DNA of 14,704 bases from Spirochaetaceae bacterium (GCA_031290205.1 JAITNZ010000058.1:1-14704); one strand, 5' to 3'. Positions 4,572 to 13,525 are shown, counted from the stretch's first letter. Program-made: numbers and translations. Notes: generated from the sequence alone by a model not told the origin.

Positions 4572-7500
4572 GGTAACGCCGCCTCTCTGGCGGGCAATAT
4601 CTTTTACGATAAGCGAGAATGGCTTGATGTTATTATACCAAGCACCAACATTATCCACGCGCGCGGCATAGAGCGCAGGCGAGGCATTTGGAATCTGGTA
4701 GATAAAATCCATTGTCCCCGGATTTTGCAGTTCATCTTTTTTTAGCAGATATTGGTAGACATTAAATGGCGGCGTCTCCCCGCTATGTGAAAATGTTTCA
4801 GGCGGAACCAGGGGGCTCTTTGCGGTAGAAAACACTTTGGGGATTATATTAAGCGCCACATCATAGTAAGGGTGCTGAGCGTTTGGTGAAATTGGGGGCA
4901 GCCAGAGATTACCTTTTGCAGGGTCGCGCCGGTATTCATCGGGGACTGAAATACCAAATAGCAATGACGGCGCAGTGCTTAAAATAATTTCGTCGCGTGC
5001 AAAAATTGATATAGCGCTAAAAAGAAGCGTGCCGCTACCATCCCAGCGGCGGACAATGCTCGTCTCGTCAGTGCCGCGGGTTGGTCCCCCCGGGATGGCA
5101 ACAAATTCATCCTCGGCATAACTCGTCCAGAGATTGCCGCTCGTATTTTCTTCGAGGAGGAGGAGGTCGCTCACACGCCTGAGCGTGCCGCCTGACCATG
5201 CGGCGGAGGGCGATAGCTGGAATTTCATACCGCCGTCGGAGTTAGCAATGTCGGAGGTAGATCCGTCCATAGAGGGGCTTGTTCCGTCGATGCCCTGTGG
5301 GTAAGGATTAGATGTATCGATATGTTCGTAAACGCTATAGGTAAAATCAAGAGGGTATTGCGGCGCTGGCGGGCTTATCTCCAGAGTTGGCGGAACAGGG
5401 CGCCATTGAGCTAATGCCGGTATATCGCGGACGGCAGTTTGGAATACTCTTTCATCATAGCGCACTATATCGGTATCCCCGGCAATCTCCGCCGCGCTAA
5501 AAGGAGTATCCAGAGTAAAAAGATATTCCACGTTCGGCGCGCTTGTTATGGTGGTGATAGTCGTGCCATTTGCAAAATCAAAACTACCGCTCACGCCGGT
5601 AACGCTTTCGGTAAAACGTATATACTCGCTTGTGGTACCGGGGCATGTAAACGAATAAGATATACGCGGCGGCGCGGTGTCTACCGTGAGTGCAAAGCCG
5701 TCGGGCGGATTGCTTAGGGGTATACGTTCATTTTTAGCGCATACGAAATTGCCTGAATTTACCAAGTTCCACGTAAGCGTGGCGCCGGTATCGGGCGTCC
5801 CGCGCGGTTCAAGATAGGCATAGAGCATATCGTCTGAACCGGAGACTCGTTCATAGCCAATTACCCTATAGGTATACGTTCCATCGTTCACGTTTATCTT
5901 ACATGATCCGGGACTGCTACCGGCTGACATATTCATGGTGGTCTGGAAGCGGACCCTGTCTATCCTGCCGTCCCCGTTGCTGTCTTCGGTAAAACTATAC
6001 AACAAGTAAAATTCTTCCCTTTTCCAGTTTACCGTCCAATAGGGAGTCGTTTTGGCTGTTTTTACTTCCTGGAGGAAATAAAAGATCTCTCCGTCCTCTA
6101 TCGGAGAACCACTTGCATAGGCATAGGCAAAACTATGATATACTTCTATATACTGAAAATTATACGTTGCCCCCACTGCGGAAATATCAATGACCCAATA
6201 TCCGGTAGTAGGACTTGGAGGAGAACTGGGATACGATGAAACTGGACTTATGCAGTCTAATGTGATAGGTGAAGCTGCCGTTCCTGTAATAGTAATGCTG
6301 TGTGTAAATTTATGGGCATTGCCTGCTGCGCTCCAGTTCGAGAATTTTATGGTGGCGCCCGGAGTGTTAGCAACAAAATCGTACCATGTTGTGTTGCCTA
6401 TTATCGAAACTTGAGTTCCGGTGAAGGTAACTTTGTACGTACCGGGGGTAAAATTACTTGTGGCGGGCGCCGCCGCTTGCGTCCAGTTACCGCTGAGTAT
6501 TATATCGCTGTCCGCTGTTATCATCGTGGCGCTGCTAATATCAAGATTGCCCAGAATCTGCGTCGTCGGGCTGCCCAGAATGATTGATCCCGTGCCGTTC
6601 ATCTTTACGGTTGACGAAGGGTCGACGTTTAATATAAAACCTGCTGTCGTTCGAAAACTTCTCCCAAGTCCGCTGGCGAAAACTAAACTTGTATTCGTTC
6701 CCATGGTGAGTTTTGCTGGAGCACTACCGTAAAAGGCAATCACCGGCACATCGATTTCAGTATACATATAGTATGACATGCCTATATCGCATGTGCCGCG
6801 AATCAGGTTAAGATCGCCGTTATGTCTTGTCCGCTGTGGAAACGATATACCGCCTGCCGGATACGCGGCGGTCGATGCGCTGAGCGCCAGATTTCCCTGA
6901 ATAGTAATCGCCCCTACGGAAGAAGTTTTGAGGGTGATGCTTTTCCCGGAATACATGCCCGATCCATTCGGTAATTCAATCCTTCCACAATCAATAATTA
7001 TGTCTCCTAAAGCTCTACCTGCGCCAAGATAGCCGTGAAATGTTGCCGTTCCTGTGCCAAGCGCAAGCGTGAAATTCTGGGCGCCCGTCGCCGTTCCGTT
7101 TATCGAGCCTGTAAACGTTATATTGACATTTATTGTATTCAGAGTTACATTCTGCTTTAATGTTACCGCACCGTTGTAGCTCTGAGCGCCATTCGTGTTA
7201 ATGGTAATGGCGCTTGCATCACCTATCGTTGTCGCCCCTGTTATGCTCAATATGCCGGTAGTGGTAATGTTTGCGTTTATCGTCGTCCTGCCTGTTACGG
7301 CGAGCGAAGCAGGATAGGGTCCGGTGCCTACAACGTCGTTGAACGTGACGGTGCCGCCTGTAGTAACTACCAATCCTCGAGGTCCGGCTATCTTTTTAAA
7401 GCTGATAGCGCCGCTTGTGGTGCAATCTATGGTAATGGGCGGGCTTGGGTTCATCAGGTAAATATCATCCTCGAATGTCGCGCTTTGAGTTACGGTAATA

Positions 7501-10500
7501 TTAGCCCATATCTGTATCTTTGAGGTGCCCGCCGCGGTATTTTCTATTTTGTACGCGCTGATTGGATAGCCATCTCTTACATCCCATGTGCCGCTTAATC
7601 TATTTATCTTCAAAGTAGAGTATGTCATGCCTGTGTCGCTTTCAAAATAGCTTGTTATAAAACTCGAGCCATAGTATTCTACGGTGCTGCCCGTTCGGTT
7701 TGTCTTTGTGGCAACTAGACCCACTTCTGTCCCCTGCAATCGGAGGGTGCCATAATTATCAACTTCCTCGACGTTACAAATTTTGCCGTTCAAATCGAGA
7801 CTCGCGTTGCTCTCTATCGTAATCTTCTCGTTGTGTAATATAGGCACATTCAATAGGGGGAAGACAGCGGGACTCGACACATAGGGAATTCTCACCCTTG
7901 CCGCGGTTGGGGGCAAGATGGCGACATCATCTTCAGGCGGCGCATCCTCGTTGAGCCAATTACCCAGGTCATCCCAATCTGTTGTAGACGGATTCGAGAG
8001 CCCTGTCCATACATAGTCATCGGTTTTGTAGAAGAACCAGCGCGTTGACCCTCCGTTGGTGTTAGCGACCCCGCCGTGTACGATATCGCGTAAATCCCTA
8101 ACGGAATAGCCGTAGGATATTGTTGTATTTGAAACAGATACAGAGGCAAGATTGTCAACTTGCAATTCAAACCATGTCAGATTATTTGCCGAAGGCGCGG
8201 CGGCGGCACTGGTAAGCGTGGGTCCGTTCAGGGTGATAGCATCACTTACTGTTTGTTGGACAGGCGTCGATGCCGATGTTCGCGCGGGCATTTTTATGGT
8301 CTTGACGGCGGTACAGGTAAATTTGTAAAAAGTATTTGCGCCGGTGATTACCGATGTTCCAGTGCCGGTAAATTCGACGGCGCCTGTGCCGCAGGTGAAT
8401 GTGCCCTCCCGCGTCCAGTTGCCGCCTACCTTGATAGTGCCCGTGGTGCTAGTCAAGGTCGCGCCCGTTCCGATACTCAGATTTCCCGTTACGCTGATGA
8501 TGCTTGCATCGCCAACCAAGGTCACGCCCGTTCCGATACTCAGATTTCCCGTTACGCTGATGGTGCTATTGTTGCCAAACAAGTTCCCGCTACCGCCTTC
8601 AAGGCTCAGATTGCCCCCTACGGTGATAGCGCTTGTTTGGGCTTGAACGCTGCCTCCTTCGAGGCTCAGATTGCCCCCTACGTCGATAGTGCTTGTTCCG
8701 CCGCCGAAGTATAAGCCTGATAAAATGCGAAGATTTCCCCCTACATTGAGAGTGCGTGAATCAGCGCTAAAGTTTCCGCCTGATCCAAGGGTAAGATTCC
8801 CCCCTATGTTGATATCCACCGCACTGGCGGGGACAGTGCCGTTGATGAGCGTCAAATTCTTCAACGGGTGGGTGCCGCCGACAATGCCGCCGAAAACAAT
8901 GTTGCCGTTAGTATTAATTTCAGCACTTTGGGTGTTATTGGCAAATCCGTCCAAGGTTGAACTAAACGTTATATTTCCGGTTATGGTTCCTAATGTTACA
9001 TTTTGTCTTAACACGGTTGCACCGCCGTAGGTCTGGTCCCCGACTGTGGTAATGGCGCTTGTGTTTATCGTCGTAGATCCTGTTATGTTCAAGATCCCGC
9101 CTGTGGTTATGTTTGCGTTTATCGTCGCGGCTCCTGTTATGTTCAAGAGCCCGCTTGTGGTAATGCTTCCGTTTATCGTCGTATCCCCTGTTACGGCGAG
9201 CGAGTTCAGCTGAGTAATGCTGCCTACAAGTCCGTCGAATTTTACGGTTCCGGCTACGGTAGTAATTGTCAGCGCTTTAGCGCCGTCAATCTTTTTAAGG
9301 TTGATAGGTCCGTTTGTGGTGCTCTCTATCGTAATAGCCGCGCTTACTCCCAAAAGGCTAATATCATCCTCGAATGTCGCGCTATCCGTTACGGTAATAT
9401 TCTGCTTTATTTGTATCTTGGCGGCGCCCGATGTCGGGCGTGTATTTATTATTTTGTTTGCACTGATTGCTTGGTCCGCTATCCATGTGCCGCTTGTTTT
9501 ATTGATATTCAAATTATAATATTGCGGTGCTGTTGAGTTTTCAAAATAGGTTAATATATCACCCGCGCCATAGTATTCTACGGTGCTGCCCGTCTCATTT
9601 ATCTTTGTGGTAACTTGAGCCACTTCTGTTCCCCGCAATCGGAGGGAGCCGTAATTATCAATCTGGTCTACCGAAATAACTCTGGCGTTCAAATCCAGCT
9701 TCGCATTGCTCTCTATCGTAATTATTCCATTGTGCGCTATAGGCACATTCAATACGGGGAAGTTCGTTACAGGCGAGAGATTCGGCAGCAGATTCGGAAT
9801 GATAATATTTGCGGGGCTGGGGCGGGAGATATCATCAAGAGGCGGCGGATCCGCGTTCAGCCAATTGCTCGATACATTCCACGCTGTCGTAGCGGGAGTT
9901 GATAAGCCTGTCCATTTATATATACTGGGGTAGAAGAACCAGTACGTTGAGCCTTCGATGAGGTTAACGTTAGCAACGCCGCCGCCTACGAGCCCTGTGC
10001 CTCGTAAATCCGTGTCGGAATACCCGTAGGATATGGTCGTATTTTGAACAAAAACATGATCGGTATTATTTTCTCGAACATACAATTCAAACCATGTCAG
10101 GTTACTATCTGCTGAAGGCGTTCCGTGGGCAGTGGTAAGAGTAACGTTGTCCAGGGTTATAATATTATTCACCCTTTGCCTTACCGGTGTTGTTGCCGAT
10201 GCACGCGCAGGCATTTTTATAGTCTTGGCGACAGTACAGGTAAAATTATAAAAAATATTTACGCCGGTGATTACTGATGTACCGGCGCCGATAAATTCAA
10301 CGGTGCCCGTGCCGCTGTTGAATTTGAATGGGTCGTTGCCGTTCTTCGTCCAGTTGCCGCCTAGCTTGATAGTGCCTGTTTCGCCGTTCAAGGTCGCGAC
10401 GGTTCCGATGGTAATATCGCCCCCTACGGTGATAGTGCGAGCGCCGCTGTTCAAGGTCGCGACGTTCGCGGTGGCTCCGACGCTCAGATTGCCCCCTATG

Positions 10501-12248
10501 GTAATATTTGATGCGCCGGTAGCGACCTTGCCGCTGGTGAGCGTTAAATCCTTTAAGCGATTTATACCGCCGACAACGCCGCCGAACGTAATGGCGCCGT
10601 TGCCGGACTTAAAATCAACACTTATTGTATTATCCGCATTCCCGTTCAGTGTTGAACTAAATGTTATAACGCCGTTCCCGAATATCGAATCAAATGTAAG
10701 ATCTTGATTAAGCTGAGTTGCGCCGGTATAAATCTGCGCCCCCCGTGATGTAAGAGCGGGTGTGTTAATAATAATAGGGGCGCCTGTAAGCGTAATTGTG
10801 CCGGCGCTTCCTGTTGCTGTTATTGCCCCGGCAATAGTCAGGCTGTAAGTTGTTGTTCCCGCCGAAATATTAACGGCTGTCGTTGAGCTTGATGCGCTAC
10901 CGATAGCAACATTTACGGCTAAATTTTTTCCGGTATTATTAATAAATACACTTTTTGTGTTTGCAAGCCCCCCCCCATTAAGTATGCCTATTGATGTGTT
11001 AAGTTTAGCCGCCAGCGTGCCTATATTTGCCGCCTTAGTAACAGTCAATGTTCCGGCTGTGATATTAGTAGCGGCGCTGCTCGCATTGTTGATATTGCCG
11101 CCTATATCCACATAGAGTGTCTTGATTCCTAGGCTCAGGTTGCTACTAGAGAAATTGAGGGCGCCCGAAGTTTGCAAGGTCATATCATAGGGGCTGCTGG
11201 AAAGGTCTATGGCGCCTGAATACCCAATATAGATGGCGCCTGTTGCGCTTGCCCCCCCAATGACAAGCATTTTAGCGATTATATTTTGTAAGAATAGGGT
11301 TGGTATGCTCATCTCCGCGCCGATGTCTCGTATATAAATACCGCTGCTCGGTGTGTGCGGCGCAATGGTTACTGTTTCGGTACCGGCATCCACTATTCCG
11401 CTTGTCCCAATGTTGCGAGCAGTAAGCGTTATGTTATTATCGATTGTTTTTATATAATCGACAATATTCAAAGTTGGAGCGCTTGTCCTGAACGTGATAG
11501 CATCCTGTGTGTCAAATTTTACTGAGGATATGGTATTTAACGAGGAGGCTGCGCTAATGCCGCCCTGGAGCGCTTGAATACTTATTGTGCCGCTCCCTAT
11601 TATCTTGCCGGTGTTTGTTTCCGTAAAATTACCTGTTGATCCGCTGCCTATATCAATAATCACACCGGTACCAATATCGAATGTGCCTCCGTTAATATAA
11701 AAATCACCTGTATCGCTTACGCTTAATGAGTATGCTTGTGTTGATGATGCACCGCCTTTCAACAAAGATCCCCTCACTTCAATTGAACGGGCTTGGAAAT
11801 TATAATCATTGTTACACTGATAATGACCTGTTATCAGCAAGCTACCATCCTGCGCGCGCTCTATTCTAAAAGTAGCGGGCGTGACAGTTGAGCCTCCCGC
11901 AAGCTCAATGGTCGAAGTACTGTCCGAGATTATTCCATTGGGACAACTAGGATTCACATCGATGTTCCCATACGCTTTGAGTGTTGCTCCGGTTGAAAGC
12001 GCCAGCTGGGTGGCGGCACCCCCGCCAATCGTCAAGTTTTTACAAGAAGCCGTTCCCGTTATTGTAGGATAATATGTGCAGGGTCCAGTAATAACCACAT
12101 CGCTTGTTAAGCTTGGAACTGTGGCAGGCGACCAATTGGCGGCAGTACTCCAGTTACCATCGATGTTCCCAACCCAAATCTCCCCCGCGCAGAAACCCGC
12201 AGCAAAAAGAGAAAAGGCGAGGAAGAGGATGATTTTCTTCACATACAA
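4302..12248 (-). CDS. Giant secreted beta-solenoid/adhesin-like protein with C-terminal FlgD-like Ig domain, about 2,648 aa
   Basis: I do not recognise a named protein. An N-terminal signal (KKIILFLAFSLFAAGFCAG) is followed by three WxG...NW...P modules near residues 25-55, 775 and 1410. Long Ser/Thr/Gly/Asn-rich stretches have hydrophobic-alternating rungs such as I-x-V-G-G-N-L, typical of a right-handed beta-helix. Residues about 502-1068 and 1069-1685 are two copies of one large unit, with a partial third. Near 2089 a DSNGDGRID loop resembles a calcium-binding EF-hand-type motif. The last 90 residues (GEYYIEWDGKN...ARGIYFIRI...RKVIVVK) fit the FlgD-Ig / Por-sorting-like fold. It is probably exported and surface exposed, but no autotransporter barrel is seen. 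The TTG start at 12248 is chosen because AGAGGGG lies ten bases upstream; GTG two codons later (12242) is the alternative. It follows fliP by 66 bp. Confidence 0.85.
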   Translation of the reverse strand: MYVKKIILFLAFSLFAAGFCAGEIWVGNIDGNWSTAANWSPATVPSLTSDVVITGPCTYYPTITGTASCKNLTIGGGAATQLALSTGATLKAYGNIDVNPSCPNGIISDSTSTIELAGGSTVTPATFRIERAQDGSLLITGHYQCNNDYNFQARSIEVRGSLLKGGASSTQAYSLSVSDTGDFYINGGTFDIGTGVIIDIGSGSTGNFTETNTGKIIGSGTISIQALQGGISAASSLNTISSVKFDTQDAITFRTSAPTLNIVDYIKTIDNNITLTARNIGTSGIVDAGTETVTIAPHTPSSGIYIRDIGAEMSIPTLFLQNIIAKMLVIGGASATGAIYIGYSGAIDLSSSPYDMTLQTSGALNFSSSNLSLGIKTLYVDIGGNINNASSAATNITAGTLTVTKAANIGTLAAKLNTSIGILNGGGLANTKSVFINNTGKNLAVNVAIGSASSSTTAVNISAGTTTYSLTIAGAITATGSAGTITLTGAPIIINTPALTSRGAQIYTGATQLNQDLTFDSIFGNGVITFSSTLNGNADNTISVDFKSGNGAITFGGVVGGINRLKDLTLTSGKVATGASNITIGGNLSVGATANVATLNSGARTITVGGDITIGTVATLNGETGTIKLGGNWTKNGNDPFKFNSGTGTVEFIGAGTSVITGVNIFYNFTCTVAKTIKMPARASATTPVRQRVNNIITLDNVTLTTAHGTPSADSNLTWFELYVRENNTDHVFVQNTTISYGYSDTDLRGTGLVGGGVANVNLIEGSTYWFFYPSIYKWTGLSTPATTAWNVSSNWLNADPPPLDDISRPSPANIIIPNLLPNLSPVTNFPVLNVPIAHNGIITIESNAKLDLNARVISVDQIDNYGSLRLRGTEVAQVTTKINETGSTVEYYGAGDILTYFENSTAPQYYNLNINKTSGTWIADQAISANKIINTRPTSGAAKIQIKQNITVTDSATFEDDISLLGVSAAITIESTTNGPINLKKIDGAKALTITTVAGTVKFDGLVGSITQLNSLAVTGDTTINGSITTSGLLNITGAATINANITTGGILNITGSTTINTSAITTVGDQTYGGATVLRQNVTLGTITGNITFSSTLDGFANNTQSAEINTNGNIVFGGIVGGTHPLKNLTLINGTVPASAVDINIGGNLTLGSGGNFSADSRTLNVGGNLRILSGLYFGGGTSTIDVGGNLSLEGGSVQAQTSAITVGGNLSLEGGSGNLFGNNSTISVTGNLSIGTGVTLVGDASIISVTGNLSIGTGATLTSTTGTIKVGGNWTREGTFTCGTGAVEFTGTGTSVITGANTFYKFTCTAVKTIKMPARTSASTPVQQTVSDAITLNGPTLTSAAAAPSANNLTWFELQVDNLASVSVSNTTISYGYSVRDLRDIVHGGVANTNGGSTRWFFYKTDDYVWTGLSNPSTTDWDDLGNWLNEDAPPEDDVAILPPTAARVRIPYVSSPAVFPLLNVPILHNEKITIESNASLDLNGKICNVEEVDNYGTLRLQGTEVGLVATKTNRTGSTVEYYGSSFITSYFESDTGMTYSTLKINRLSGTWDVRDGYPISAYKIENTAAGTSKIQIWANITVTQSATFEDDIYLMNPSPPITIDCTTSGAISFKKIAGPRGLVVTTGGTVTFNDVVGTGPYPASLAVTGRTTINANITTTGILSITGATTIGDASAITINTNGAQSYNGAVTLKQNVTLNTINVNITFTGSINGTATGAQNFTLALGTGTATFHGYLGAGRALGDIIIDCGRIELPNGSGMYSGKSITLKTSSVGAITIQGNLALSASTAAYPAGGISFPQRTRHNGDLNLIRGTCDIGMSYYMYTEIDVPVIAFYGSAPAKLTMGTNTSLVFASGLGRSFRTTAGFILNVDPSSTVKMNGTGSIILGSPTTQILGNLDISSATMITADSDIILSGNWTQAAAPATSNFTPGTYKVTFTGTQVSIIGNTTWYDFVANTPGATIKFSNWSAAGNAHKFTHSITITGTAASPITLDCISPVSSYPSSPPSPTTGYWVIDISAVGATYNFQYIEVYHSFAYAYASGSPIEDGEIFYFLQEVKTAKTTPYWTVNWKREEFYLLYSFTEDSNGDGRIDRVRFQTTMNMSAGSSPGSCKINVNDGTYTYRVIGYERVSGSDDMLYAYLEPRGTPDTGATLTWNLVNSGNFVCAKNERIPLSNPPDGFALTVDTAPPRISYSFTCPGTTSEYIRFTESVTGVSGSFDFANGTTITTITSAPNVEYLFTLDTPFSAAEIAGDTDIVRYDERVFQTAVRDIPALAQWRPVPPTLEISPPAPQYPLDFTYSVYEHIDTSNPYPQGIDGTSPSMDGSTSDIANSDGGMKFQLSPSAAWSGGTLRRVSDLLLLEENTSGNLWTSYAEDEFVAIPGGPTRGTDETSIVRRWDGSGTLLFSAISIFARDEIILSTAPSLLFGISVPDEYRRDPAKGNLWLPPISPNAQHPYYDVALNIIPKVFSTAKSPLVPPETFSHSGETPPFNVYQYLLKKDELQNPGTMDFIYQIPNASPALYAARVDNVGAWYNNIKPFSLIVKDIARQRGGVTVLKNVIKPLNGDKVSINYVLTQSGAVNINVFTLDGKTVKTIERGRRDIGEYYIEWDGKNTGGNVVARGIYFIRIVAPDIDEIRKVIVVK
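7192..9042 (-). repeat. Second copy of the large internal unit of the giant gene
   Basis: Starts with codons for DQTYGGATVLRQNV and contains, in order, the rung block, GGNWT, FTC...KTIKMPAR, NLTWFEL, TTISYGYS, the WTGLS...NWLN module, ITIESNA-LDLN, a TGSTVEYYG block, KIQI..ITVT.SATFEDDI and TINANITT. Each element matches the first copy in order. Period about 1,851 bp. Confidence 0.85.
8405..8815 (-). repeat. Beta-helix rung ladder in unit 2: about seven rungs of 20-21 aa
   Basis: Seven successive I/L-x-V-(G/T)-G-N-(L/W) rungs are seen. At the DNA level 8454-8499 and 8517-8562 are 46-base copies differing at one base (period 63), and about 8592-8637 and 8652-8697 are near-identical with period 60. 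The high DNA identity suggests recent tandem duplication. Confidence 0.85.
9043..10743 (-). repeat. First copy of the large internal unit of the giant gene
   Basis: Starts with codons for AQIYTGATQLNQDL and carries the same ordered elements as the second copy: GGNWTKNG, FTC...KTIKMPAR, NLTWFEL, TTISYGYS, WTGLS...NWLN, ITIESNA-LDLN, TGSTVEYYG, SATFEDDI. Its period is about 1,701 bp. The two copies have diverged clearly at the protein level, so this is an older duplication than the rung copies. Confidence 0.85.
10333..10508 (-). repeat. Beta-helix rung ladder in unit 1: about three rungs
   Basis: Only three I/L-x-x-G-G-(N/D)-(L/I/W) rungs are present here (ITIGGNL, ITVGGDI, IKLGGNW), against about seven at the equivalent place in unit 2. 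The difference of about 235 bp equals roughly four rungs and accounts for more than all of the difference in unit length. Confidence 0.75.
10968..10976 (-). repeat. 9-base poly-G tract in the giant gene
   Basis: Nine consecutive G on the coding strand encode the GGG of LNGGGLAN, upstream of the first large unit. A second run of seven is at 11252-11258. A one-base slip at either would truncate a 2,600-residue protein within its first 450 residues. Confidence 0.75.
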
Positions 12249-12301
12249 AACGCGGGCACCCCTCTGTTTTAATATCGGCGATATGTTCCGGCTCCTTTCC
12301 T

Positions 12302-12307
12302 ATTATA
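12302..12307 (-). promoter_or_regulatory. Possible -10 box for the giant gene
   Basis: A perfect TATAAT lies on the minus strand, eight bases after the fliP stop and about 54 bases before the TTG start of the giant gene. No good -35 hexamer is seen at the right spacing: TTGACC is only 12 bases away. The giant gene could have its own promoter or be read through from fliP. Confidence 0.3.
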
Positions 12308-12314
12308 CGAAAAA

Positions 12315-13148
12315 TTACCGGTCAATGACAAACGAGCGGACAATCTGGTCGGTCAATAAGCCCCAGCCGTCGACCAGCACGAAGAGAATCAGCTTGAAAG
12401 GCATCGAAATCATAACGGGGGGCAGCATGATCATGCCCATGGACATCAGCGCACTGGCAACTACCATGTCGATGATGATGAACGGAATAAAGAGGAGGAT
12501 GCCTATCTTAAACGCGATGGTAAGTTCACTCAAAATGAAGGCGGGAATCAGCACATAAGTAGGCACATCGGCAAGCGACTCGGGGCGGGGAAGGTTCCGC
12601 ATCGCCATGAAAAGCCTTATATTTTCGGGATTTGCCCTCATCTGGTTATACATAAAAATACGCAAGGGGGCTTCGGCTTCGCGGTATGCCTCGCTTACGC
12701 TTATCGTCCCTTCGGAGAGCGGGCGGACGCTGTTTGTGTAGATGCGCTCGAAGGTAGACCACATGACAAAAACCGTTAAAAAAAGCGATATGCCGAGGAT
12801 TACCTGATTCGGCGGCACCTGCTGCAACGAGAGGGCGCGTTTTACAAAGTCAAGCACTATCGAGATGCGCAGAAAGCTCGTCATCAGTATGAAGATGCTC
12901 GGCGCGAGGGTCAGCACGGTGAGCAGCAGGAGGAGCTGGACGCTGAACGCGACTTCCTGCCCGCTCGTCGGGTTGCGCACGCTCAGGTCAACGAAGGGGA
13001 TAAGGGGCGCTTGAGTGGGTATCCCCGCCGTTCCCTCAGTCGATGCGCCGGGAAACGGCAGCGGCGGCGTGGGCGGCAAGGCTTGAGCCGTCAAAACAGC
13101 CGGCATGGACAGAGAAAAGAAAAAACATAACGCAAAAACCGCTTTCAT
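12315..13148 (-). CDS. fliP: Flagellar type III export apparatus protein FliP, 277 aa
   Basis: FliP forms the core of the export gate (with FliQ and FliR) in the inner membrane at the flagellar basal body. Residues 1-20 are a cleavable signal peptide, as expected for FliP, followed by a Pro-rich periplasmic stretch. The first signature is in the ILMTSFLRISIVLDFVK region and the second in FKIGILLFIPFIIIDMVV, with a C-terminal PFKLILFVLVDGW segment. Four membrane segments are visible. Length is close to usual. The ATG at 13148 is chosen because the signal peptide (MKAVFALCFFF) begins there; a TTG 23 codons upstream would put an extra hydrophobic stretch in front. No Shine-Dalgarno is seen; instead TGGTATAAT ends nine bases before the ATG, suggesting a nearly leaderless mRNA. 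Unusually, fliO, fliQ and fliR are not adjacent. Confidence 0.96.
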   Translation of the reverse strand: MKAVFALCFFFSLSMPAVLTAQALPPTPPLPFPGASTEGTAGIPTQAPLIPFVDLSVRNPTSGQEVAFSVQLLLLLTVLTLAPSIFILMTSFLRISIVLDFVKRALSLQQVPPNQVILGISLFLTVFVMWSTFERIYTNSVRPLSEGTISVSEAYREAEAPLRIFMYNQMRANPENIRLFMAMRNLPRPESLADVPTYVLIPAFILSELTIAFKIGILLFIPFIIIDMVVASALMSMGMIMLPPVMISMPFKLILFVLVDGWGLLTDQIVRSFVIDR

Positions 13149-13157
13149 TATGGAATG

Positions 13158-13166
13158 ATTATACCA
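13158..13166 (-). promoter_or_regulatory. Extended -10 promoter element of fliP
   Basis: TGGTATAAT on the minus strand fits TGnTATAAT exactly. With the usual 6-8 base step, transcription would start within a few bases of the ATG at 13148, so the message would have almost no leader. The -35 region (TAGTTG at 17 bases) is weak, as is common for extended -10 promoters. Confidence 0.45.
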
Positions 13167-13212
13167 TGAGGCGCCATTTACAACTAGAGCTGCCACAGGG
13201 AGAAGGAGCAGT

Positions 13213-13262
13213 AGCAATTCCGAATTCGGAAATTAACCACGAACGGCACGAACCACACGAAC
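13213..13262 (+). repeat. CACGAAC-type intergenic repeat, copy 1
   Basis: AGCAATTCCGAATTC is followed by a 7-base spacer and then AACCACGAAC, GGCACGAAC and CACACGAAC. It includes the palindrome CCGAATTCGG. A direct copy without the 7-base spacer is at 14646-14688, so the two bracket the nuclease pseudogene. Confidence 0.8.
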
Positions 13263-13431
13263 ATTTGAAGAAGGGGGGATGGAGTATAGGGGAAGAAGGT
13301 TGAGGCACTCAATAGCCTTGCGCTCCTCTGTTCAGTTTGGTTGCCGTTAAAGTGTGATTTCAGTTCTGAGTGAGCGCCCTCGCGTCGGATTGCGGCTGTT
13401 TTAGCGGTGCCAAATCTGCTCTTACCGTAAA

Positions 13432-13468
13432 GCGTGCGCATAGCGTTCGCGCCCGTACCTGAGAAAGC
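13432..13468 (-). repeat. Divergent inverted-repeat arm downstream of the nuclease pseudogene
   Basis: The plus strand reads GCGTGCGC...GAGAAAGC. The reverse complement of 14365-14402 also begins GCGTGCGC, ends GAGAAAGC and shares much of the middle with small gaps. It may be a copy of the same repeat family as the insertion in the nuclease gene. By-eye alignment only. Confidence 0.4.
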
Positions 13469-13525
13469 TTTCCCTCTTTGAGTCTGTGGACAAATTCTTA
13501 ACGCGCTCGCTCTGTGCAAGCCTCA

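Larger units (their letters stand above)
13167..13522. other. Gene-free repeat-rich stretch between the nuclease pseudogene and fliP
   Basis: I see no credible gene in these 356 bp; open frames on either strand are short and of odd composition. From fliP outward it holds the CACGAAC-type repeat (13213-13262), a G-rich array (13273-13297) sharing the words TATAGGGG and GGGGAAGAA with the arrays near copA, a unique-looking segment (13310-13425), and 13432-13468, which resembles the inverted complement of 14365-14402 inside the nuclease gene. Confidence 0.6.

Noticed and set aside
8160..8714. Plus-strand 184-codon frame with repeated segments opposite the giant gene
   Set aside because: Its repeats simply mirror the beta-helix rung copies on the minus strand, which carry the clear protein pattern.
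12236..12246. ATG-TGA start-stop overlapping the GTG of the giant gene
   Set aside because: A two-codon frame arises easily by chance; nothing supports it as a regulatory leader.
13206..13303. CACGAAC repeats as a CRISPR array
   Set aside because: Units are only about 9-10 bases with 0-2 base spacers; no spacer-repeat structure and no cas genes.
13184..13519. Minus-strand 111-codon frame between the nuclease pseudogene and fliP
   Set aside because: Basic, irregular composition, runs through known repeats and the G-rich array, no Shine-Dalgarno; more likely repeat DNA than a gene.
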